Shown here piece after piece: positions 56,601-64,000 of a stretch of 64,000 nucleotides of DNA. How positions within the stretch are numbered: the stretch's first letter is position 1; every line of letters starts with the position of its first letter. The notes beneath the pieces are model-generated. The model was not told the DNA's origin. It saw only the letters and a program-made list of their open reading frames with translations, and did not search any database. The stretch is from Thereva unica (Eukaryota; Arthropoda; Insecta; Diptera; Therevidae): positions 78,687,720-78,751,719 of the forward strand of contig OX465283.1 in NCBI GenBank assembly GCA_949987705.1. Direction: 5' to 3'. Position numbers and translations under genes: made by a program.

Positions 56601-59600
56601 TCAACATTTTTATGAGTGTGCGTATATGTATGAATATGAGTGTACACGGATAGCAGTGAGAGACGAGATTTTCGATCTTCTTCTTGAAAAGTTGAAAATG
56701 TGTAGACACGAGCGACAGAATTGAACGTCAAAACGTGGAATGCAAAGTTGAATGTGTAGAACCGGTCTTAGAATGGAATGGAAATTTGCGTTCAACTTTT
56801 GTGTTTTCGTTCAACATTTTTATGAGTGTGCGAATATGTATGAATATGAATGTACACAGATAGCAGTGAAGCCGAGATTTTCGATCTTCTTCTTGAAAAG
56901 TTGAAAATGTGTAGACACGAACGACAGAATTGAACGTCAAAAAGTGGAATGCAAACTTGAATGTGTAGAACCGGTCAAAGATCCCGAGGTTTTTTTGAAA
57001 GGTGGGGATAGAAATGTCAAAGTAAAGAAACGCTTTCTGGGAGTTCTGGAAAATAAAGAAGAAGAACGTGAATGACATTTCTGTTTTCACTCTCGGAAAT
57101 TCTTCTAAAAGAATGCAAATCAGAAGAAGGGAAAAAACTCGTAAATTTTCTGTGTAAATACCCAGTTCTATGCAAAGCCAGACCGCGTGCACTACGCAGT
57201 TACGTTCTGGAAGACTAGAGATCTCCAGACTAGCGGTTAGAATCCTGATAAGCTTCCTAAACCCCACCGGGTGCCTTTAAACATCCACCACAATCGATCT
57301 AACAACTATCTAACTTTAGGACCACGACGCGCTGATTGGGCTTCCGTTCGCAGTGGAAGTAGCCGTACCCCTAACCTCGGTACCAATAACAGAAGCACAT
57401 TTTGGGCCAACATAACAAAACCGGGATAAATCCTTTTTTGCAAAATGCCACTTCGGTCCAAAATGAATTTATTAAATTTTGTTCTGGTGCTCATTTCTTA
57501 AACAGAAATATACACACTTATTAGTTATGATAGGAATATTAATAATCAAAAACTGTTGCATTATTTAAATTTCTTTATTTATTTTTAAAAAATTAGAACC
57601 AAATTTAGAAACCCCAACATATTTCTTGTTTTCTCGCGTTTCATATAGATATTAAAGCCTGATGAATTTCTTAAGTCACAGTAGACCTTCCCTGATTCTA
57701 CTATAATATACTATTTATCCGAAATGTCTCCCAAATTGAATCATTTATTCACTTTTATGAAAAATATTAATCTGAATTATAGCTTTGTTCATTAGTTTTC
57801 AGGACTGGACAGATCAGAACAGAATAGAAGAGAATTGGACAACAAGCAATAAAACGTCAAACATTTTAGAACAACTTAGAATAGAAAATCTAATGAACGC
57901 TCTCTTGTACTTTTTTGTTCTACAATTTCCGTTGTGAAAATTTCATATACACATTTGTCAAAACTAGAAAAAAAAACAACAAAATCTTGTCCGAAAAAGT
58001 CCCTAAAAAAATCAACAAACAAAAAAGAACAAAAGAACAACAAAGTAAAGCTTCGGACAGGCCCCTGTGTGAATTGGGATTAAATTGATGACTAAACTAA
58101 ATTTTGCAGTTTTTGTCGTTAATATAGGGAATTGCTGTGTGAATTCTTTTGATGATTAAATTCAATTGACAATAATTTTTACTTTCAAAATTTATAGTAT
58201 ATGCTTTTTATACAGTAAGTAACTAAATATATGGATGTAGAAGATATCATTATTGACAACAGGCTACTAGTTCTTCATTCCATTGTATTCAATTATTTTG
58301 AAACAAATTCAACAAAAAAATTTAGTCTCCTCGCCAAAAGACTAAATACTGTATTATCGACACTAAATTTTAGTCACTGAATTCACACAGGCCCTTAGAA
58401 CAACTTAATGAACACCAGACTAGAACAATTTCGGACAAAAAATAACAAGTTTTATAACTAATGAACGGCAAAACGTGTACTTTTCTATCCTAGAATGTTT
58501 TAAATCGTTCTAGGACTGACTAATGAACAAAGCTCTAAAAAAATCGAGAACAAAAAAAATTAATGGTCTTGGATGTGAAGTATCACGTCCGTATTTTAAC
58601 GTGACAACGTCTATTAATTTGAACGTGACAACGTCTGTTATTACGTTTTGTATTATTTTCTCAATTAATAAATTATATATTTCGAAGAAAATTTTTTTTT
58701 TGTGTGCGGGACATTTTCACACGCGCGTCCTATCTTAAACCGATTTAATAGACGTTGTCACGTCAATAAGGTGAATGAATGTATTTTTCCCGTGTAGAGG
58801 ATAAATTAACGAAAATTTTGAACCATTAACCACCCCCCAAACATGTATGGGGGCGGAGATATGATTTTTTTTTGTGTGCGGGACATTGTGCGGGACATTT
58901 TCACACGCGCGTCCTATCTTAAACCGATTTAATAGACGTTGTCACGTCAAAAGTAAAGCTTCGGACTATTTAGAACAACTTAATGAACACCAGACTAGAA
59001 CAATTTCGGACAAAAAATAACAAGTTTTATAACTAATGAACGCCAAAAAGTGTACTTTTCTATCCTAGAATGCTTTAAATCGAACAAAGCTTAATATGTT
59101 TAAATTCAATTGTCACCTTAACTGAGAAATGTCACCTTTTGACATTTCACATTTGCCCAAGCAGCCAGAAGTAGCTTTGTTTCTTAACGCAATCCCGGGA
59201 TCTTCGGGATCCCAAATCGCGTTTCTTTACTTTTCTCGGGCTCGAAAAAGAGGGGAAATTGTCATTTCCCCTCGATCCCAAAGAGCCCGAGGTTTTAGTT
59301 CTGGCTGCTTGGGCAAATGAGAAATGTCAAAAAGTGACAGTTCTCAGTTAAAGTGACAATTGAATTTAAACATGTCATCCGGATTAATAAGTTTCCTAAA
59401 AGTGTAAATATGTTTCAATTTGGGACAAATTTTGCATAAATAGTGTATTATATTAGAATCAGAGGCTTTTTACCCATCAATGCAGGCTTCAATTTCAACT
59501 TCAGGCTTTGATTTCATCAGGCTTCAATTTCAACTTCTATATGAAATGCAATAAAACAAGGAATATGTTGGTGTAATATGCTTCTTTTTTGAAAATAAAT

Positions 59601-62600
59601 AAAGAAATATAAATACTAAAACAGTTTTCGAATGTTAATATACCTAATCATAACTAATAAATGTGTATATTTCTGTTTAAAAAATGAGCAGCAGAACAAA
59701 ACTTGACAAATTCACTTTGGACCGCAGACTTTGCAAAAATGGATTCACCCCAGTTTTGTTATGTTGTCCCACCGCTTCTGTTTATTGTTACCTAGGCTAG
59801 TTGTAGGGCTACTGCGACCGGAAGCACAATTTGCGCGTCATGTACTTAAAGTTTGATCGATTGTGGCTGATGTTTAAAGGCACCCGGTGGGGTTTAGGAA
59901 GCTTATCAGGATTCTAACCTTTAGTATGGAAATCTCTAAAATCTTCCAGAACGTAACTGCGTAGAACACGCTGCCTGGCTTTGGCTAGAACTGGGCATTT
60001 ACATAGAAAATGAACGAGTTTTCCCTCTCGGTAACAGACCATGGACCATTTTAGTTTCTTTGTAATTAACGCGCCACGCCTTGAATACAACTCGTATATC
60101 TGGGCGGGCGCCCCTAAAACCACCTTGGCTTGGCTAGACAAGGTGCAAAACCGCGCCATCACACTCATTGGCGATAGCACCCTTTCCATTGATCCTTTAA
60201 GCCACCGTAGGAATGTAGCAGCGCTCAGCAAGTTTTACCGCTATTTTCATAGCGACTGCTCCACTGAAATCAAAAACCTCCTGCCTACACGGCAATTTTT
60301 CTCCCGCAACACAAGACTAGCCAACTCGGCTCACCCCTTCACCCTTCAGCCCTCCCCTTCACGCACATTACGTTTTAGCAGTTCGTTTATAAATAGAACA
60401 ACTCGATTGTGGAACTCTCTTCCGCAGTCGGTGTTTCCGAGCTCATATAACATCTCAGAGTTCAAACGCAAGGTTCATCGACATCTACTCATGCACCCTC
60501 CAGACCCCTAACCTATCCTATCTCATCTTTCCTTCAGATCAAGCTTACTACTATACATTGCACCATGACTTGTAAGACATGACGGACTAGTACAAAGGGT
60601 GACTCCTAAGCTTCATCTTGCCACAAAAAAAAAAGTCGTGTGCGTATAGGGAGGAGGAGAATGTGTCTCCTCCATCACGCCCGAATATACCGAATACGTC
60701 GCTTGGGAAGCCTCCCTCTTAATTAACGTTTTCAAATCTATTTCAATAATCTAACCAATGAAAACTGAAATGTCATTCGCGTCATTCTTTATTTTCCAGA
60801 ACTCCCAGAAAGCCGTTTCTTTACTTTGACATTTCTAGCCCCATCCTTCAAAAAAACCTCGGGGTGTTTGGGATCCCTTGATTTCGTAAAGAAACAAAGC
60901 TTAAAAACCTCGGGATCGAGGGGAAATGACAATCGAGCCCGAGAAAACTAAAGAAACACGATTTGGGATCCCGAAGATCCTGGGATTGCGTTAAGAAACA
61001 AAGCTACCGCGAAGCCAATGTCCGCACTGCCATTGCGCGTAATTCTGTCACTAGCTTCATCCTCTTCCCTATACACCCAGTTTTTTCGTTCGTTTTGTCT
61101 GTTCAGTGTCCGCCCGTCTAAAAGGTGGCAATCCAATACATGTAATAGCTGTGTTTATTGAGACCGAAAAAAAGGCAGAGCAGCTCGAGGCAGCTCCACT
61201 GACATATAGAATGGACAGCTCATGAGGAATTTTTCATGGCACCAATTTGTTCCATAGGCTACAAACCTTTTTTCACTCCATGTAAACACCGGAATCACTT
61301 TTGAAATTTACATTTTTTTAAATACGTACTTAAAACATTAAAATAACACAAATATTTTGTTTAAAAAAATTAATAAACACTATTTTCACTTTTTCACCTT
61401 TTAAAATGCCTTTTTTTCATTAATTTCCAAATTTTATGTGTATCTGATTTAAGTTCTTAACGCCTGTTTTAGCAACTGACATTCTGTATGTCAAAATCCG
61501 GGGGTCTATGGGGAAAAGAGCAAAAGATATAAACATCACTAGTGCAAAAGGGAAAATATAAAATCAGGTCTGAGTGCTTCTGTCAGTTTGGGGGTCTATG
61601 GATGAGTGCGACAACTATACTTTTGGGTGCCATCGATTTGTATGGAATAATTTCAGATGAGCAGTCCATTATTATATGTCAGTGGGCAGCTCACAGTAGA
61701 GCAGCTGTCAAAAATAAATAAAGCAAGTTGGCGCAATTCAGAGCAAGAAATCTCATGAAACACTTTTCAGGCAAGAATTTTCAAAGTGCGTTGTCAGAAC
61801 TTCAACTTGACAGTTTTTAAAGTGAAAGTTATTTAAACTTGATAAATACGCAACTAAATTAAAAAATGGAAAAATATTTATCAAGTCAGTTGATGGAAGC
61901 GCTAGATGATTCCTCTAATTCAGATATTTAACACAAACAGCTGATTGCTTGCCTGGAGTTGCTCTACCAAAAAAGGTAGAGCAGAAAACCGTGATCTAGC
62001 TCAACTTAGAGCAAGTTCATGAAACACAAATCAGAGAAACTTCAGGCAAGTAAGAGCAACCAAATTGCTCATGAAACACCTTTTCGTGAGATATCTCAAG
62101 CTAGCTCAACTTAGAGCAGCTCAATAAACAAAGCTAATAGCTGTGTTTATAAAGACCGAAAAAAAGGCAGAGCAGCTCGAGGCAGCTCACAAGTAGAGAG
62201 CTGTCAAAAATAAATAAAGCAAATTGGCGCAATTCAGAGCAAAAATCTGATGAAACACTTTTCAGGCAAGAATTCTCAAAGTGCGTTGTCAGAACTTCAA
62301 CCTGACAGTTTTTAAAGTGAAATTTATTATTTAAACTTGATAAATACGCTACTAAAATAAAAAATGGAAAAATATTTATTAAGTCAGTTGATGGAAGCGC
62401 TAGATGATTCCTCTAATTCAGATATTCAATTAACGGATGTCGGTTTTGTGACAGTTGACAAACAGCTGATTGCTTGCCTGAAGTTGCTCTACCAAAAAAG
62501 TTAGAGCAGAAAACGGTGCTCTAACTCAACTTAGAGCAAGCTCATGAAACACAAATCAGAGCAACTTCGGGCAAGTAAGAGCAACCAAATTGCTCATGAA

Positions 62601-63971
62601 ACACTTTTTCGTGAGATATCTCAAGCTAGCTCAACCTAGAGCAGCTCATTAAACAAAGCTAATATGAGATAAAAGTAAGTAATATTTAAAAATGTCATAA
62701 GTAGAGAAAGAAGATTTGACACAAAATGTAGAAATCAGATTTAAAGGAAGAATAGCTCATATAAATTAATGTAAAATATAGATAAAATCAAGAAGTATGA
62801 AAAAGCGGATACTTATAAAGTAAACTTAAATAATAAAAATATCTCAATAATAATGAAACCAAGCTAATTGTTTTAAAAAAAGCATAATTAAGTAGAGATG
62901 CAAACTTCGGATTGCCGATATCAGCAATAAAGACAATTAATAGTACATGAGAAATACTCCAGAAATGGAAGGAGTGACATTAGCACCTCTAGCTATATCA
63001 AATTAGAGCGCATAACTTACATAAGTTAGAGAAAACACTAAAAAACTACTTTAGAAGAGGCAAAGGAAACTATAAAAAAAATTAAGAGCTCGATATAGAA
63101 TTAGGTGATGAACTATAAAATATATAAACTCTTACTCCTTGCATAGTGTTACTTACATAAACAATAACGGCATTACCTCGAAAATTGAAGGTAAGCAGTA
63201 TTAAAGCCAAGGTAAAAAATGTTAACTTAAAATAATTTATTTTGATGAATTTCTCAGAAGATAAGAATTAGAAAAATGTGGCTTAGTTTAAGGACATGCA
63301 TTATCTTTTACATTCTGTGCACAATTTGTAAATATAAAATCAAGTTTAAAATAATTTTTGATCTATTCATTTTTCAAATTTTATTAAAAAAAGAGTACAA
63401 AACTGTATCTTACCTGTTTGAATTCCTCATATTCCGTATTACATAGAATGCATTTGGTATAATTTGATACTAGTAACAAGGCGTCATATTCTGTTATTTG
63501 AACAATTGATGAATCTAAATATAGAATCGGATGCACAGATATGTTAAGTAAATTTCGGCCCTGGAAATGAAAAACTATTACATCCTTATCATTTGAAAAT
63601 AGATAATTTCCGTGACTCACCATAAAAAACGTGAGGGTAACAAGATTAACTTGACCTTTCCTGTCACCAAAGTAAAACTGTCTATCGTCACTGCTCCAGT
63701 GCAGGCAAGTCACGGTTGAATCCCCCACATTGGACGTTATTACTTGCGGTGTTGCATTTGGGGATAAATTAATTACATAAACGCTTATTATTCCTTTTGA
63801 TGTAGAAAAAGCCACAAATCTTTCATTTGGAGATATCGATAACAAATTGATTGGTCCATGTTTGTTGGGTATTAAATGGAGAAATCTGCATGGCCTTCTA
63901 CTGAATATATATAAACTTCCCGAAGTGGCCCCAAATATTAAATATTTTTCTGAAGCATGGAAGCATGTATA
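50612..63971 (-). CDS. HPS5: HPS5 (pink), BLOC-2 complex subunit; three exons seen, 5' end beyond window
   Basis: Exons (minus): 63971-63621, 63560-63414 and 52408-50612, phase 0 at both junctions, 765 codons including the stop. The N-terminal beta-propeller part reads [40 protein letters not shown] and [20 protein letters not shown]. Then [30 protein letters not shown] and [20 protein letters not shown] are the strongest HPS5 signatures. The long last exon is alpha-helical with a CxxC-like pair ([14 protein letters not shown]), ending KCLLK. HPS5 works with HPS3 and HPS6 in traffic to lysosome-related organelles (eye pigment granules in flies). Drosophila pink is about 826 aa, so roughly 60-70 N-terminal residues lie past 64000. 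The 11-kb intron is transposon-filled. Confidence 0.92.
52735..53752. repeat. CAGGGAG hAT-like family copy, reverse orientation, with nested MITE
   Basis: Read in reverse from 53752 (CAGGGAGCATGGAGGCTATA) it carries ACATGTACCCCAAAAAACAT, CAGCTAACTTCATGTGGGG and CCATTTCCGGTTATTTT, then the interrupted other TIR at 52735-52775. A scrap in the opposite orientation precedes it at 52697-52730. Confidence 0.75.
52776..53311. mobile_element. Harbinger-type MITE (536 bp, TTA duplication)
   Basis: The left terminus AGGGGCCCATCCACGATCA and the right terminus (inverted) AGCCCCCATCCACGATCA are flanked by TTA (52773-52775, 53312-53314). The interior has GCATGACATTC-type repeats in both orientations. Confidence 0.88.
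53783..54075. repeat. Reverse fragment of the AGCTNTGTT family, with nested element
   Basis: 53783-53891 and 54037-54075 are the reverse complement of 61685-61815 (GAACTTCTGACAAC, TTGCCTGAAAAGTG, CTCTGAATTGC). Confidence 0.7.
53892..54036. mobile_element. 145-bp TIR element (hAT-like duplication)
   Basis: CACGGTATACAGAAAC...GTTTCTGTATACCGTG. The left flank CTCACTGT and right flank CTCTACTGT look like an 8-9 bp duplication with one base lost; the uninterrupted host is at about 61690-61705 (reverse). Confidence 0.75.
54411..54734. mobile_element. MITE (324 bp, AAT duplication)
   Basis: The left terminus GGGGCTATTCACACG and right terminus (inverted) GAGCCTCTTCACACG are flanked by AAT on both sides (54408-54410, 54735-54737). 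Confidence 0.7.
54741..55056. mobile_element. MITE adjacent to the previous one (about 316 bp)
   Basis: GCAAATTACACGGCATAAC on the left pairs with inverted GCAAATTACACGGCATGATAAC on the right. AAACCGGTTT words recur inside. Confidence 0.7.
55095..55560. repeat. Repeat paralogous to 43735-44640
   Basis: Same sequence as the 43.7-kb copy without the 367-bp insert, which makes it the empty-site reference. Confidence 0.75.
55788..56975. mobile_element. Rearranged TIR element (duplicated left and right arms)
   Basis: The terminus ACCGGTTCTACACATTCAAC is at 55788 and inverted at 56766 and 56975. The left arm (about 118 bp) occurs twice, at 55790-55906 and 56442-56558. The right arm occurs twice in tandem with a 210-bp period (56560 and 56770). 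A separate palindromic MITE lies between the left arms. Confidence 0.8.
55909..56438. mobile_element. Palindromic MITE (530 bp, arms of about 130 bp)
   Basis: AGTGCGTTTCCATGACAGC, then AAGCTTACTTGAAGCGTAC and ACTGGAGTCGATC, are mirrored at 56310-56438. The interior is rich in CTTGAAG/CTTCAAG words. Confidence 0.85.
57000..57620 (+). repeat. Left arm of a large inverted repeat (LINE 3' end plus other repeat)
   Basis: 57118-57290 encodes a LINE C-terminal Cys/His knuckle ([26 protein letters not shown]). 57000-57060 pairs with 60780-60850, and 57170-57620 pairs with 59580-59960, both inverted. Confidence 0.7.
57781..58534. mobile_element. AGCTTTGTTCATTAG TIR element with nested MITE
   Basis: The ends AGCTTTGTTCATTAGT...ACTAATGAACAAAGCT are perfect inverted repeats. 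The interior has AGAACAACTT/GGACAG words. The element at 58060-58395 splits it; a second partial copy without that insert lies at 58955-59095. Confidence 0.8.
58060..58395. mobile_element. MITE inside the 57781 element
   Basis: The left GGCCCCTGTGTGAATT and right (inverted) AGGGCCTGTGTGAATT, then GACTAAA..TAAATTTT on both sides. The empty counterpart is near 58965. Confidence 0.75.
58590..58950. repeat. Direct repeats with GACGTTGTCACG words
   Basis: TTCACACGCGCGTCCTATCT and the next 45 bases occur at about 58714 and 58899. AACGTGACAACGTCT occurs twice at 58599-58635, inverted relative to GACGTTGTCACGT. Probably two overlapping copies of one TIR element. Confidence 0.65.
59098..59372. mobile_element. 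TIR element carrying an AGCTTTGTTTCTTAACGC fragment
   Basis: The ends GTTTAAATTCAATTGTCAC...GTGACAATTGAATTTAAAC, followed by AACTGAGAA and GCCCAAGCAGCCAGAA, are mirrored over about 75 bp. The centre (59172-59295) matches 60870-61010 in reverse. Confidence 0.7.
59580..60040 (-). repeat. Right arm of the large inverted repeat (LINE 3' end)
   Basis: The minus strand reads [20 protein letters not shown] and [15 protein letters not shown], then the same 3' UTR as 57170-57620 (CTTCCTAAACCCCACCGGGT). The CR1-like fragment is inserted in this arm. Confidence 0.75.
60065..60645 (+). pseudogene. CR1/L2-like LINE 3' end, open reading frame kept
   Basis: The frame starts [20 protein letters not shown], continues [12 protein letters not shown] and [17 protein letters not shown], and ends with [27 protein letters not shown] and a stop at about 60511. 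The 3' UTR ends in an A run at 60627-60636. It is the best-preserved C-terminus of this family here, 5'-truncated. Confidence 0.85.
60780..61015. repeat. Mixed repeat fragments (CTCGGGATC / AAACAAAGCT)
   Basis: It is the inverse of 56985-57060 at its start, then of 59172-59295. AAGAAACAAAGCT occurs twice (about 60891 and 61002). Confidence 0.6.
61147..62135. mobile_element. AGCTNTGTT-family element, copy A (AAT duplication), with nested hAT-like MITE
   Basis: Left end AGCTGTGTTTATTGAGAC, right end (inverted) AGCTTTGTTTATTGAGCTGC. AAT occurs at 61144-61146 and 62136-62138. The interior has GAGCTGCTC/TTAGAGCA repeats. Confidence 0.85.
61197..61684. mobile_element. hAT-like MITE (488 bp, 8-bp duplication) inside copy A
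   Basis: The ends CACTGACATATA...TATATGTCAGTG (one base different) are flanked by GGCAGCTC at 61189-61196 and 61685-61692. Copy B, at 62139, lacks it. Confidence 0.9.
62139..62660. mobile_element. AGCTNTGTT-family element, copy B (522 bp), sharing one AAT with copy A
   Basis: Same termini as copy A. It is flanked by AAT at 62136-62138 and 62661-62663. It contains a 46-codon frame. Confidence 0.87.
62364..62504 (+). pseudogene. 46-aa acidic frame in AGCTNTGTT copy B
   Basis: The frame [20 protein letters not shown] continues to [15 protein letters not shown]. The same start is at 61866 in copy A, with an internal deletion. It may be the start of the lost transposase of the autonomous parent, since Ser/Asp-rich N-termini are common in Harbinger nucleases. 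I cannot confirm this. Confidence 0.45.
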
Positions 63972-64000
63972 CTGAAATAAACAATAATATTAAATCAAAA

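Larger units (their letters stand above)
52409..63413. other. HPS5 intron (11 kb), built from TIR elements
   Basis: The donor GTAAGA follows the codons for FKQ; the acceptor TTTCTAG precedes ATTGGTAAC. 52409-52680 and 62664-63413 are AT-rich with nothing recognised. The rest is covered by the entries below. Confidence 0.85.

Noticed and set aside
60041..60511. A stand-alone 156-aa host protein
   Set aside because: Its sequence matches the C-terminus of the CR1-like LINE at 14.2-14.6 kb and ends in the same 3' UTR; the first ~8 codons come from the flanking repeat.

Overview
The window looks like nuclear DNA of an arthropod, most likely an insect (a dipteran is plausible, not proven). It is AT-rich and split by short GT-AG introns. 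Four conserved single-copy-type eukaryotic genes sit in a very dense field of mobile DNA. There is nothing prokaryotic: no operons, no ribosome binding sites, no CRISPR. I saw no tRNA or rRNA gene.

Host genes: (1) a Bub1/BubR1-family spindle-checkpoint kinase on the minus strand (24877 down to 22120, six exons), whose kinase catalytic exons I could not find; (2) Cullin-5 on the plus strand, complete in eight exons (33800-41976, 774 aa), with a 5.5 kb fifth intron full of dead retrotransposons; (3) COMMD2 on the minus strand, complete in five exons (43314-42390, 217 aa), tail to tail with Cul5 and with facing poly(A) signals about 10-30 bp apart; (4) HPS5 (the Drosophila pink orthologue, a BLOC-2 subunit) on the minus strand, three exons visible (63971-63621, 63560-63414, 52408-50612), with an 11 kb intron and a 5' end beyond the window.

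Mobile DNA, left to right: a BEL/Pao LTR retrotransposon 3' half (162-2573); decayed LINEs at 4.6-10.7 kb, one split by a Transib-like element with CACAGTG/CACGGTG ends and a 5-bp target duplication (6072-7946); twin TIR elements at 11.4-13.0 kb; a CR1/L2-like LINE (14.2-21.0 kb, minus) interrupted by a 4-kb I-like LINE (16394-20426) with a perfect 10-bp target duplication; more CR1/RTE-like wreckage and a Harbinger-like element at 25.3-32.3 kb; a Russian-doll hAT-like block between COMMD2 and HPS5 (43495-49015), which holds several exact nested insertions and a near-perfect 2 x 401 bp palindrome; and the HPS5 intron, built from small TIR elements, many with readable 3- or 8-bp target duplications.

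The four host genes have no evident shared pathway. COMMD proteins are known regulators of cullin-RING ligases, so the Cul5/COMMD2 adjacency is suggestive, but it may be chance. The most informative content is the insertion stratigraphy: many insertions can be dated relative to each other from target duplications and from paralogous empty sites inside this same window.
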